A stretch of 64,000 nucleotides of DNA from Cyclobacteriaceae bacterium (GTDB lineage: Bacteria > Bacteroidota > Bacteroidia > Cytophagales > Cyclobacteriaceae). A program made the position numbers and the translations under genes. This document shows, in pieces, positions 29,806 through 39,523 of the stretch. Position 1 is the first letter of the stretch; every line of letters begins with the position of its first letter. Below the pieces are notes generated by a model. The model made no database searches, was not told the origin of the DNA, and was given only the letters and a program-made list of their open reading frames with translations. Location: positions 1 to 64,000 of the forward strand of contig JAKLJG010000001.1 in NCBI GenBank assembly GCA_023151255.1, given 5' to 3'.

Positions 29806-31434
29806 TTACATGGCTGACCGATCCAACTCAGGAATGCGGTCGAACAGTTTTAAAGCCTGTAAAAATATTTCGTTGGTTTCATTCAGAATGGGGTAGAGAC
29901 CCTTGTTGTTCCAGATTTTGCGGGCAATCTGGGCTTTTACATGAATCTGGAAAAGTTTCTTTTTGGCGTTCAGTTCGTTCAGGTCGGGCTTTACTTTATT
30001 GCGCTGGCCCACTTTTACCAGGTCGTTCAGCATCGGGTCGGTCACAACAAATTTTGTTAAGAAATGCTCGAATCCCTTTTTCTCCAACTCGGCCTTGTTT
30101 TTCTCGGCATAGGTGAATGTGTACTCCTGCAAGGAGGTGGAAGTGTACAGTTCATTCAAGTAATGGCTGTTCAGTGTGGTATCTAAGGGTACAAAGTAAT
30201 CAGGCATAATGCCACCACCACCGTAAACGGTGCGGCCGTTGGCTGTGGTGTACTTCAGCGAATCGTTGAACTTGATGCTGTCGGCATGGAAGAATTCACC
30301 TTTTTTATACCGTTCCATTATATCGAGCGCATACTCATCTTCATCGGTATAGGGTTTTTGAATGCTGCGCCCGCTGGGCGTGTAATAACGCGAAATTGTC
30401 AGGCGCAGTTCAGAGCCATCACTTAAATCAAACGGATGTTGAACCAACCCTTTACCGAATGTTCTCCGGCCTACAATCAGAGCCCGATCATTATCCTGTA
30501 AGGCTCCGGCCAGAATTTCGGAGGCCGATGCGCTGCCTTCATTCACCAGGATGATCAGCGCTCCTTCTTCGAAGATGCCCCGCTTGGTTGAGGTGGCATT
30601 GGTGTTAAGCCGCTTGTCTTTGCCGTTGGTATAAACAATCTTCTTGCCTTCTTTCAGAAAATCATCAGCCATATCAATGGCCACATTCATGTAGCCACCC
30701 GGGTTACCCTGCAGGTCGAGCACCAGTTTCTTCATGCCGGCCTGCTGCAATTCGCTGAATGCTTTAGTGAATTCTTCGTAGGTAGTGGCCGCGAAACGGC
30801 TTATTTTAATGTAGCCGGTTTCGGGGTCAACCATGTAGGCCACATCTACCGAATATTGTGGGATCTTATCGCGTATGATGGTAAACGTAAGTGGTTCGGT
30901 TACCCCACTGCGTTTAATGGTTACTTTCACTTCGGTACCCCGCGGGCCCTTCAACAATTTCATTACATCGGCATTGGTAATGCCGATGCCGGCCACATTT
31001 TTCTGGTCCACTTCAATAATTTTATCGCCCGACCGGATACCCAGTGCTTCCGATGGGCCCCCGCTTAGCGGAGCAACTACCACGATGGTATCCTGAAAGA
31101 CATTGAATTCAATGCCGATGCCGTCAAAGTTTCCGCGAAGGTCTTCGTTGGCGGCTATCCGGTCGGATGCCGAAATAAAAGCCGAATGCGGGTCGAGTTT
31201 AGTGAGCAAGTGCTTGATGGATTCATCCACCAGCTTGTCGGTTTTGATGTCATCCACGTATTTATCCTGGATGTAGGTAAGCACCTCGCGGAGTTTCTGT
31301 ACATCCTTGCCCACATCGCCCGAAGGCTTACGGTAGCCAAAACTGGCGCCCAGAAAAATGCCGGCCGCCAGGCCAAAGAATAGAACAAACGGTAATCGGA
31401 TTTGATTGGGGGTGTTCTGAATGTTCTCGCTCAT
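29806..31434 (-). CDS. S41 family C-terminal processing peptidase (CtpA-like, PDZ)
   Basis: N-terminal TM; LDPHSAFIS; PDZ domain; LVNEGSASASEILAGALQDNDRALIVGRRTFGKGLVQ. Confidence 0.94.
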   Translation of the reverse strand: MSENIQNTPNQIRLPFVLFFGLAAGIFLGASFGYRKPSGDVGKDVQKLREVLTYIQDKYVDDIKTDKLVDESIKHLLTKLDPHSAFISASDRIAANEDLRGNFDGIGIEFNVFQDTIVVVAPLSGGPSEALGIRSGDKIIEVDQKNVAGIGITNADVMKLLKGPRGTEVKVTIKRSGVTEPLTFTIIRDKIPQYSVDVAYMVDPETGYIKISRFAATTYEEFTKAFSELQQAGMKKLVLDLQGNPGGYMNVAIDMADDFLKEGKKIVYTNGKDKRLNTNATSTKRGIFEEGALIILVNEGSASASEILAGALQDNDRALIVGRRTFGKGLVQHPFDLSDGSELRLTISRYYTPSGRSIQKPYTDEDEYALDIMERYKKGEFFHADSIKFNDSLKYTTANGRTVYGGGGIMPDYFVPLDTTLNSHYLNELYTSTSLQEYTFTYAEKNKAELEKKGFEHFLTKFVVTDPMLNDLVKVGQRNKVKPDLNELNAKKKLFQIHVKAQIARKIWNNKGLYPILNETNEIFLQALKLFDRIPELDRSAM

Positions 31435-31564
31435 AAAAATTTTACGATCATATCGGTAAACGACTTACAGGCCAAATAGTTTGCCTGTGCGCAAAAATGG
31501 TAAAAATCAATTGAACCGTATGGCATGTGCCTTTTTAACGGTGAATATCTATATTTGGAGGCGC

Positions 31565-32320
31565 ATGAGTACATCGGCATTATCGTTAAAACGAATTTCA
31601 CAGTTGGTGGAGGAAAATTATGTACATGCGTATGTGCTGTACTATTTCGGCATCCGGTTCGATGACTACCCGGAGCATACGTTGGAGAACGTATGCGCAG
31701 AAAGGGGTTTGAACCTGAAACAAGTGGTAAAAGAGTTGGAAAGCCCCGGATTACTTCGCGAAGAACAAGTACCCCTGGTTACATACCCTGTCGATTTAAT
31801 TATCGAATACCTGAAGCACGCGCATTTTATGTTCATTAAACATAAATTGCCCTACATTGCCAGGCTGGTAAACGATTTTAAGGCCGAGCATGATGACTAC
31901 CGCTTGGTAGAACGCGATTTAAAAGTGGTGTTCCCTCTTTTTGTTGAAGATTTTATTCATCACATCTACGAAGAAGAGGATACCCTCTTCCGGTATATTC
32001 TTGCATTGGATCGCGCTTCAAAAGGAAAATATATCCCCACTCGCCTGTACTACCTTATCGAAAAGCATTCCGTGCAGAAGTTTGCCATAGAGCATGAAGT
32101 GCACGATGACGAAATGGAGGGTATCCGCAGAATAACCAGCGATTACACGTTGCCTCCCCTTGCCCCCCTGCACGTAAAGGTTATTTACAACGAGTTAAAG
32201 GAATTTGAGAAGAGCCTGATTACCCACGCGCGCATTGAGAATGACATTCTCTTTCCTAAAGCGATGGCCCTTGAAGCCAAAGTGAAGCAGCAGTTCTTCG
32301 ACAGCATTCGCTTTAACTGA
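31565..32320 (+). CDS. Hemerythrin-domain protein, ScdA/RIC-like (iron-sulfur cluster repair type)
   Basis: N-terminal ScdA_N-like segment (YYFGIRFDDYPEHTLENVCAERGLNLKQVVKELE) and hemerythrin-like H/E pattern (HAHFMFIKHKLPYI, HHIYEEEDTLF, EHEVHDDEMEG, ITHARIENDILFP). Confidence 0.75.
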   Translation: MSTSALSLKRISQLVEENYVHAYVLYYFGIRFDDYPEHTLENVCAERGLNLKQVVKELESPGLLREEQVPLVTYPVDLIIEYLKHAHFMFIKHKLPYIARLVNDFKAEHDDYRLVERDLKVVFPLFVEDFIHHIYEEEDTLFRYILALDRASKGKYIPTRLYYLIEKHSVQKFAIEHEVHDDEMEGIRRITSDYTLPPLAPLHVKVIYNELKEFEKSLITHARIENDILFPKAMALEAKVKQQFFDSIRFN

Positions 32321-32733
32321 TGGGCAGAATCCTGGCCATTGACTACGGACTAAAACGCACTGGCCTGGCGGTTACCGATCCGTTGCGGATAATTGCTACT
32401 GCGTTGGAAACAGTTGCTACGGCCAATCTGCTTACCTACCTGAAAGCCTATTGTGATAAAGAGCCGGTAGATGCCTTTGTTATCGGCATGCCCAAAACAC
32501 TCAGCAACCAGGATTCGGCCACCGCGCCAGAGGTTAGGAGGTTTATTCAAACACTTCGTACAGAGTTTCCCGTTATCCCAATACATCAGGTGGACGAACG
32601 CTTCACCAGTTCAATGGCTCAACGGGCCATGATTGAAGGCGGGATGAAAAAGAAAGACAGACGGGTTAAAGGAAACGTAGATAAGATCAGCGCAGTGTTG
32701 ATGTTGCAGGCGTTCATGAATTCAACCCGCTAA
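32320..32733 (+). CDS. ruvX: Putative Holliday junction resolvase RuvX/YqgF
   Basis: GRILAIDYGLKRTGLAVTDPLRIIATALETV, VIGMPKTLSN, VDERFTSSMAQRAMIEGGMKKK. Confidence 0.93.
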   Translation: MGRILAIDYGLKRTGLAVTDPLRIIATALETVATANLLTYLKAYCDKEPVDAFVIGMPKTLSNQDSATAPEVRRFIQTLRTEFPVIPIHQVDERFTSSMAQRAMIEGGMKKKDRRVKGNVDKISAVLMLQAFMNSTR

Positions 32734-32763
32734 CAAGCGTACTACAACCGTTTCAATATTTCG

Positions 32764-32771
32764 TACTTTTG
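32764..32771 (+). promoter_or_regulatory. Candidate -7 box (TACTTTTG) upstream of def
   Basis: Fits TAnnTTTG; 21 nt before the def ATG. Confidence 0.45.
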
Positions 32772-32792
32772 CAGTCAGCTTAATAGTATGTA

Positions 32793-33362
32793 ATGATTCA
32801 CCCCATTGTTGTCTATGGCGACCCCGTACTGCGGCAGCGTGCGTGGGAGATAGAAAAAGGAGCCGACATTACCGAACTGGTTAACGATATGTTCGAAACC
32901 ATGCATGCGGCTAACGGCATCGGACTGGCCGCTCCCCAGATTGGAAAAAGTGTGCGCCTGTTTGTGGTTGACGGCACCACCCTTAACAAAGATGCCGAGG
33001 AAGCCGAACCGGGTATGGAGAATTTCAAAATGGCTTTTATAAACCCGGTGATGCTCGAAGAACTGGGTACCCCCTGGGAATTTGAAGAGGGTTGTTTGAG
33101 CATTCCGAACATCCGAGAAAGGATTTCGCGTAAGGACACCGTGCGTATTCGTTATTATGATGAAAACTGGAACCTGAAGGAGGAAGAATACGATGGCATG
33201 AAAGCCCGCATCATCCAGCACGAGTACGATCATATTGAAGGAAAATTATTCATCGACTACTTGTCGCCATTAAAGAAACGCCTGCTGAAAGGAAAACTGG
33301 GCGACATCAGCCGGGGTGAGGTGGATACGGAGTATCGCATTCTGGCACCACTAAAGAAGTAA
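32793..33362 (+). CDS. def: Peptide deformylase
   Basis: GIGLAAPQIG, EEGCLSIP, QHEYDHIEGKLFIDYLSPLKK. Confidence 0.96.
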   Translation: MIHPIVVYGDPVLRQRAWEIEKGADITELVNDMFETMHAANGIGLAAPQIGKSVRLFVVDGTTLNKDAEEAEPGMENFKMAFINPVMLEELGTPWEFEEGCLSIPNIRERISRKDTVRIRYYDENWNLKEEEYDGMKARIIQHEYDHIEGKLFIDYLSPLKKRLLKGKLGDISRGEVDTEYRILAPLKK

Positions 33363-33372
33363 TTCAGGTACG

Positions 33373-34515
33373 GTGAAACTTCAATCGCGCCTTCCCGATA
33401 CAGAAACCTCCATCTTCGCCATCATGTCGAAGTTGGCAGTCGAGCAGGGTGCCATTAATCTCTCGCAAGGCTTTCCTGATTTTGCGGTTGATCCGGTATT
33501 GATTGACCTAATTCACCGGTTTATGAAGGAGGGTTACAATCAGTATGCACCCATGCCCGGAATGCCTGCCCTGCGTGCTGTTGTGGCTGATGTGATTTCA
33601 AAAACCTACAACCGAACGATAAACGCTGAAACAGAAATTACCGTTACCGCAGGCGGAACACAGGCCTTGTTTGCCTCCATTGCCGCCTTCATCCACCCGG
33701 GCGATGAAGTACTTGTGTTTGACCCGGCCTATGACTCGTACAATCCGGCCATCCGCCTCAATGGCGGAGTGCCCGTGCACATCAATCTTACTTATCCTGA
33801 TTTTTCGATTGACTGGGATCTGGTAAAATCAAAAATTACCCCGCGCACCCGTCTGATTATGATTAACACCCCGCACAACCCCAGCGGTGCGGTGCTTTCA
33901 GCAGCGGATTTACGTACACTGGAAGCCTTAGCGGACGAATATGATTTGATCGTGTTAAGCGATGAGGTATATGAGCGCATTATATTTGATGGCCTCCGGC
34001 ACGAAAGCGTGTTGCATTACCCGAAATTGGCGGCACGCAGCGTGGCTGTGTTCTCGTTTGGCAAAACCTTTCATGCCACGGGCTGGAAGGTGGGCTACAC
34101 CGTTGCCCCTGAGGAACTTACACGCGAAATCCGCAAGGCCCACCAATTCATCACCTTTTCGGTAAACACACCCGTGCAACTGGCGCTTGCCGAATACATG
34201 AAAGAGCCGCAGCATTACCTGAACCTGGGAACATTTTACCAGGCCAAACGCGATTATTTCCTGGAAGGAATAAAAGGATCATCCTTTGAGCCCATCGCCT
34301 GCCATGGCTCATACTTTCAAACACTGTCGTACCGGTCGGTCTCTTCTTCCCCCGATCGGCAAATGGCCGAAGAACTAACGGTTAAACATAAGGTTGCTTC
34401 TATTCCGGTTTCTGTGTTTTATAACGACAAAACCGATAATGGCCTCCTGCGTTTTTGCTTCGCCAAGAATGAGCAAACGCTTGATAGGGCGATGGAAATC
34501 TTAAGAAAACTGTAA
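33373..34515 (+). CDS. Methionine (glutamine-dependent) PLP aminotransferase, YbdL-like
   Basis: SIFAIMSKLAVEQGAINLSQGFPDFAVDPVLIDLIHRFMKEGYNQYAPMPGMPALR; SFGKTFHATGWKVGY PLP lysine motif. Confidence 0.88.
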   Translation: MKLQSRLPDTETSIFAIMSKLAVEQGAINLSQGFPDFAVDPVLIDLIHRFMKEGYNQYAPMPGMPALRAVVADVISKTYNRTINAETEITVTAGGTQALFASIAAFIHPGDEVLVFDPAYDSYNPAIRLNGGVPVHINLTYPDFSIDWDLVKSKITPRTRLIMINTPHNPSGAVLSAADLRTLEALADEYDLIVLSDEVYERIIFDGLRHESVLHYPKLAARSVAVFSFGKTFHATGWKVGYTVAPEELTREIRKAHQFITFSVNTPVQLALAEYMKEPQHYLNLGTFYQAKRDYFLEGIKGSSFEPIACHGSYFQTLSYRSVSSSPDRQMAEELTVKHKVASIPVSVFYNDKTDNGLLRFCFAKNEQTLDRAMEILRKL

Positions 34516-34587
34516 TTTGATTGACGATTTTTCATTTCTGAGAATTTAATCATCAATCATCAATCATAAATCTTAAAACGCTTACCA

Positions 34588-35391
34588 TTGAACCAAAAAC
34601 TGAAGATCACGCTCATCCAGTCTAACCTCTACTGGGAAGAGGTTGCATCCAACCTTTCTATGTTTGAGGAAAAAATCTGGGCCATCGGGCAGGAGACCGA
34701 TGTAATTGTTCTGCCCGAAATGTTTTCAACGGGTTTTACGATGAATGCGGCAAAACTGGCTGAGCCCATGAACATGACCACCTTTAAATGGATGAGACAG
34801 ATGGCCGCCCAAACGCAGGCGCTGATGCTGGGCAGCTTTATTGTAAAAGAAAACAACAGTTACTACAACCGGCTGCTGTGGATGGAACCCAGCGGAAATT
34901 TCAAAACGTATGATAAACGCCACCTCTTTCGTATGGCCGATGAACATCAAACCTATTCAGCGGGTGATACGCGGTTAACGGCTGAGTGGAGGGGCTGGCG
35001 CATCTGCCCGCTGGTGTGCTACGATTTGCGCTTCCCGGTGTGGAGTCGAAACGGTTATGATAAAGCAGCTGGCCGCCTGGACTATGATGTACTGGTGTAC
35101 GTGGCCAACTGGCCTTCGGCAAGGGTGGAAGCATGGGATGCGCTGCTCAAGGCGCGCGCCATTGAAAACCTCTGTTACACGGTGGGCGTAAACCGCACAG
35201 GCGATGACGGTAACGGCATACCTTACAACGGGCACTCTGCCTCGTATTCGCCAAAAGGGGAGACATTGTTTTTTGAAACGGAGAAGGAGGTAATCAAAAC
35301 CATAGAACTCGATTTTGACATGCTACAATCCTACCGCGAAAAATTTCCGGCCTGGCGCGATGCGGATGAGTTTGAGGTGACAGAATTGTGA
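34588..35391 (+). CDS. Nitrilase-superfamily omega-amidase, YafV-like (TTG start)
   Basis: Nitrilase triad region: VLPEMFSTGFTM, YDKRHLF, PLVCYDLRFPVWSRN. Confidence 0.88.
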   Translation: MNQKLKITLIQSNLYWEEVASNLSMFEEKIWAIGQETDVIVLPEMFSTGFTMNAAKLAEPMNMTTFKWMRQMAAQTQALMLGSFIVKENNSYYNRLLWMEPSGNFKTYDKRHLFRMADEHQTYSAGDTRLTAEWRGWRICPLVCYDLRFPVWSRNGYDKAAGRLDYDVLVYVANWPSARVEAWDALLKARAIENLCYTVGVNRTGDDGNGIPYNGHSASYSPKGETLFFETEKEVIKTIELDFDMLQSYREKFPAWRDADEFEVTEL

Positions 35392-35455
35392 ACAGTACTG
35401 TTCGCTTTTGTACAAGTAAGGAGGGGCCCGATCGAACAAAGAATTAATTCTATGG

Positions 35456-35965
35456 ATGTTTAAGTGTGTGGCACAATTTTTTAGCGATCACCGTGCAGAA
35501 ATAAAACTGCTGCTTATGAACGGTATATTTTACGTTGCGCTGTTTGGTTTAGCAATTTCAGTAAAGGCATCTGCACAGCAACCGGATGAATTGTACAAAA
35601 AAGTTGCTGCCCTCGATAGTATCGTTTTCACAGCGTTTAACAGGTGCGATCTTAAAACATTTGGTTCCATGTTTACAAAAGAACTGGAGTTTTACCATGA
35701 TAGGGGTGGGTTAACAGATTATTTGCATACAATTAATACCATCAAGGAAAATTGTGACCGCAAACTCGGACTTACGCGTACCCTTGTGCCCGGCAGCATG
35801 GAGGTTTATCCGATAGGTGAATATGGAGCGGTTCAGATCGCATCACACCGGTTTTGCCATGTTGAAAATGGCCGGGAAGATTGCGGAACATTTAAGTTTA
35901 TCCATGTGTGGAAGAAAGACAAGGATACCTGGAAGATTTCAAGGGTGATCAGCTATGATCATTAA
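35456..35965 (+). CDS. SnoaL-like/DUF4440-type secreted protein
   Basis: Signal peptide, then DSIVFTAFNRCDLKTFGSMFTKELEFYHDRGGLT and C-terminal WKKDKDTWKISRVISYDH typical of NTF2-like fold. Confidence 0.75.
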   Translation: MFKCVAQFFSDHRAEIKLLLMNGIFYVALFGLAISVKASAQQPDELYKKVAALDSIVFTAFNRCDLKTFGSMFTKELEFYHDRGGLTDYLHTINTIKENCDRKLGLTRTLVPGSMEVYPIGEYGAVQIASHRFCHVENGREDCGTFKFIHVWKKDKDTWKISRVISYDH

Positions 35966-36019
35966 GTTGTGATCAACCCCGCTTGTTAATTATTCAATAC
36001 AAGTCCATTGAAGAGAAAA

Positions 36020-36853
36020 TTACTTTGAGTTGCTTAACCCAAGCTCCGCCAATACCGGCAAGTGGTCAGACGGGTAGTGTTTTCCATCGTTGTCGGTAAT
36101 TACCTGGTAGTGGCGCAGTACCCATTCAGATGAGTAAAAGATGTGATCAATGGCTTTGCATTCCATAGCGCCTACTTCAAAGCCGCAGTAGGTGCCGGTG
36201 GCATCGTTTGTAGGTCTGGTATCGGTTAAGCCGTTGGCAATTTTCAGCAGGTGGGTGTAGGTTTCTTCCGTACGTTCACAATTAAAGTCTCCTGTAAGGA
36301 GTAGCGGCTGGCGTACTTGGTGCATCCCAGATAAATACCCTGCCAAAAGCACGGCACTGCCTATACGTGCTTGTTTACCAACATGGTCAAAGTGGGTGTT
36401 GGCAACCAAAAACTCTTGCTTTAGTTCTCTGTCATATAACCTGGCGCAGGTGGCAATTCGTGTAATGGCGGCATCCCATCCGATGGAGCCCACTTCGCCC
36501 GATGGAGAAAGCCAGATGGTTTCTGAATGTAAAACGCCAAACCGGCTGTTGCGGTAAAAAACAGCACTATACTCGCCTTTTTCTTTGCCATCATCGCGGC
36601 CTACACCTACGTAGGTGTAATCAGGCAATACGCGAGTTAAATCTTCAAGCTGATGGTGCAAGGCCTCCTGAATGCCGATTAGGTCAGGGCCGTACTTTTG
36701 GATAACGTGCGCTACTTTTTGAATGCGGTTTGGCCATGCATTCTCGCCATCACCCGGGTTATCAAACCGGATGTTGTACGACATAACCTTAACGGATTGA
36801 GCTTCCGCCATTGGACAACCTCCAATCAATAAAAGTATAATCAATTTACGCAT
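36020..36853 (-). CDS. Endonuclease/exonuclease/phosphatase family protein (secreted)
   Basis: VMSYNIRFDNPGDGENAWPNR, GIQEALHHQLEDL, NTHFDHVG, GDFNC, SDHLPV. Confidence 0.93.
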   Translation of the reverse strand: MRKLIILLLIGGCPMAEAQSVKVMSYNIRFDNPGDGENAWPNRIQKVAHVIQKYGPDLIGIQEALHHQLEDLTRVLPDYTYVGVGRDDGKEKGEYSAVFYRNSRFGVLHSETIWLSPSGEVGSIGWDAAITRIATCARLYDRELKQEFLVANTHFDHVGKQARIGSAVLLAGYLSGMHQVRQPLLLTGDFNCERTEETYTHLLKIANGLTDTRPTNDATGTYCGFEVGAMECKAIDHIFYSSEWVLRHYQVITDNDGKHYPSDHLPVLAELGLSNSK

Positions 36854-36927
36854 ATTACCGCTGGTGGATATGCCGCCCTGCCGGAAGATAATAATTATAA
36901 TTTAGAGTAGAATTAGCCCGATATACT

Positions 36928-38847
36928 ATGATAATCAAAAAAGCCTTTTACTTATTGATAATGCTCGTTTGCCTCGGTGCCTGTAAAACAACCGAAACGG
37001 AAGCACCTCCAAGGCAGTATTCGATCGAACAGTTCATGGATGTGAAAAACATCTTTAGTGCCGGATTTTCTCCGGATGAGAAAAAACTTTTACTTGGCTC
37101 GAATGAAACCGGAATTTACAACGTGTTTGAATTGGATATTGTGTCAGGTAATCGAAGGCAACTGACTAATTCGACCGAAGAATCGGTATTTGCCGCTTCA
37201 TATTTCCCCAAGGATGATCGCATTGTCTATACCAGCGACAAGGGCGGAAATGAGATTGATCACATTTTTGTAAGAAACCCTGATGGTTCAAGTACGGATA
37301 TTATTTCTGACTCCGCAGCCAAAGCGAATTTTTATGGGTGGAGTCATGATAAGAAATTAATGTACTATACTTCGAACAGTCGTGACCCACGTTTTTTTGA
37401 TCTGTACCGGGTAGATGTTGAAGTTGCCCCTAAAGAAGGAAATGTTTATCCTTCCATGTTGGTGTATCAAAATAATGAAGGACTTGACCCTTCAGCCATT
37501 TCGCGTGATAACCGGTATATCGCGTTAGTAAAACCAATTACCACCAACAATTCCGATGTGTATATCCTGGATACAGAATCCGGTGAACGCAAACACATTA
37601 CCCCGCACGAAGGGGATGTAGATTACAGTCCGCAATATTTTTCACCTGATGGAAAGCAACTGATTTACCTCACTAATGAGGGCAGTGAATTTATGTATAT
37701 TTCAAGTTATGATCTGGTCACTGGTGAAAAGAAAAAAATTGAAGATGCACCATGGGATATTATGTACACGTATTTGTCGCGCAACGGCAAGTATCGAGTG
37801 GTGGCTATCAATAACGATGCCCGAACGGAAATAAAGGTTTATAATGAAGCCGAAGGGGGCAAACTGGTTCAGTTGAAGAATGTTCCGAAAGGCGATATTA
37901 CCGGGGTAACTATTTCCGACAGCGAGAAGTTGATGACCTTTTATGTAAGTACATCCAAATCGCCCAGCAACTTATACCTCTATAACCTGGAAACGGATGA
38001 GATAAAGCAACTTACTAATACGCTGACACCCGAAATCAACCCGGATGACCTGGTTGAAGCATCGGTTGTTCGTTTCAAATCGTTTGACGGCCTTGAAATA
38101 CCCGCTTTGTTGTACAAACCAAAAGGATTGAAGAAAGGGGAGAAAGTTCCTGCCCTGGTGCAGGTGCATGGTGGGCCGGGTGGGCAAACCCGTCTGAACT
38201 ATAACAGCAGTTATCAGTATTTTGTCAATCAGGGGTATGCCATTTTATGCGTGAACAATCGCGGCAGTTCAGGTTACGGAAAAACTTTTTATGCAGCCGA
38301 TGATAAGAAGCATGGCGATGTTGATTTGAAAGATTGCATTGCAGGCAAGCAGTACTTACAAACACTCGATTTTGTTGAAGCCGACAAAATTGGAATTTAC
38401 GGAGGTAGCTATGGCGGATACATGGTGATGGCCGCGCTGGCCTTTGCGCCTGATGAGTTTGATGTGGGTGTTAATTTGTTTGGCGTAACCAACTGGTTGC
38501 GTACGTTGAAGAGCATTCCGCCCTGGTGGACTTCCTTTCGCGATGCATTATACACGGAAATGGGCGATCCGGTGAAAGATTCGGTAGCCTTGTATAATAA
38601 GTCGCCATTATTTCATGCAGCTAAAATTACGAAACCCTTTATTGTTTTACAGGGAAGCAATGATCCACGTGTATTACAGGTGGAATCGGATGAGATTGTA
38701 GCAGCTGCTAAAGCCAATGGTGTGCCGGTTGAATATGTCGTCTTTCCGGACGAAGGACACGGCTGGGTTAAAAAAGAAAATCAGATTAAATCGGCTGAGT
38801 CTATTTTGCAATTTCTGGATAAACACCTTAAAGCAAAGGCACAGTGA
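36928..38847 (+). CDS. S9 family prolyl oligopeptidase-like peptidase (lipoprotein)
   Basis: Lipobox LGAC; beta-propeller; GGSYGGYMVMAAL nucleophile, QGSNDPRV, DEGHGW. Confidence 0.94.
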   Translation: MIIKKAFYLLIMLVCLGACKTTETEAPPRQYSIEQFMDVKNIFSAGFSPDEKKLLLGSNETGIYNVFELDIVSGNRRQLTNSTEESVFAASYFPKDDRIVYTSDKGGNEIDHIFVRNPDGSSTDIISDSAAKANFYGWSHDKKLMYYTSNSRDPRFFDLYRVDVEVAPKEGNVYPSMLVYQNNEGLDPSAISRDNRYIALVKPITTNNSDVYILDTESGERKHITPHEGDVDYSPQYFSPDGKQLIYLTNEGSEFMYISSYDLVTGEKKKIEDAPWDIMYTYLSRNGKYRVVAINNDARTEIKVYNEAEGGKLVQLKNVPKGDITGVTISDSEKLMTFYVSTSKSPSNLYLYNLETDEIKQLTNTLTPEINPDDLVEASVVRFKSFDGLEIPALLYKPKGLKKGEKVPALVQVHGGPGGQTRLNYNSSYQYFVNQGYAILCVNNRGSSGYGKTFYAADDKKHGDVDLKDCIAGKQYLQTLDFVEADKIGIYGGSYGGYMVMAALAFAPDEFDVGVNLFGVTNWLRTLKSIPPWWTSFRDALYTEMGDPVKDSVALYNKSPLFHAAKITKPFIVLQGSNDPRVLQVESDEIVAAAKANGVPVEYVVFPDEGHGWVKKENQIKSAESILQFLDKHLKAKAQ

Positions 38848-38914
38848 GTTTGGGCGTACGGGTTACGAGGCTCCAGGCTTTATAACCCTGCCCGGTATCT
38901 CAAACCGTTTTTTT

Positions 38915-39490
38915 CTAGAAAGCTTCCACCGCTTTCACCTCACCCGGCATCATGCGGGTAAACAGGTTTTCGATGCCGGATTTAAGTGTAATCATGGATG
39001 AGGGGCATCCGCTGCAGGACCCTTGTAATTTTACTTTTACGATGCCATCAGTAAAGGAGTGATAGGTAATGGCACCGCCATCCTGTTCCACAGCCGGACG
39101 GATGTATTCCTCCAGAATGGTTTTGATCTTTTTTACTGTTTCGGTTTCTTCTTCGGTTGAGGTTGGCTCCTCCTGATTGACTTCAATAATAAACCGGCCG
39201 GCTTCCAGAAAATGTTTTATGTGGTTTTTGATTTTATCCTGAATCTCCACCCATTCCACACCTTCTTTTTTGGTAACCGTAACGAAATTGCTCATATAAA
39301 ATACCCGGTCTACAAAGGCATAGTCGAAAAGTTCTTGGGCCAGGGGCGCATTAGCCGCACTTTCACGATTCGGGAAATCGTAACTCAGGCCTTCGGGTAC
39401 CAGCATTTCATTTACCACAAACTTAAGTGAATTGGGGTTGGGATTTGATTCCAGATAAATATGAATATACTTTTGTGCGGTCATGACCAA
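38915..39490 (-). CDS. NifU family protein (Nfu_N + NifU C-terminal CxxC domain)
   Basis: ESNPNPNSLKFVVNEML; IRPAVEQDGGAITYHSF...LQGSCSGCPSSMITLKSGIE. Confidence 0.93.
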   Translation of the reverse strand: MVMTAQKYIHIYLESNPNPNSLKFVVNEMLVPEGLSYDFPNRESAANAPLAQELFDYAFVDRVFYMSNFVTVTKKEGVEWVEIQDKIKNHIKHFLEAGRFIIEVNQEEPTSTEEETETVKKIKTILEEYIRPAVEQDGGAITYHSFTDGIVKVKLQGSCSGCPSSMITLKSGIENLFTRMMPGEVKAVEAF

Positions 39491-39523
39491 TGGCTTTAAT
39501 AAATTAAACAGCAGCCGGCAAAT

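Noticed and set aside
31468-31489. ACAGGC-N10-GCCTGT dyad upstream of the ctp-like gene
   Set aside because: Only 6-bp arms; expected by chance often enough in 64 kb that it is not reported as a site.
34516-34587. AATCATCAATCATCAATCATAAATC micro-repeat between the aminotransferase and omega-amidase
   Set aside because: Short low-complexity repeat common in AT-rich spacers; too short to call as a CRISPR, iteron or regulatory array.
38848-38914. Possible bidirectional terminator between the S9 peptidase and NifU genes
   Set aside because: Complementary bits (GGGTTA / TAACCC) are short and interrupted; cannot be supported confidently by eye.
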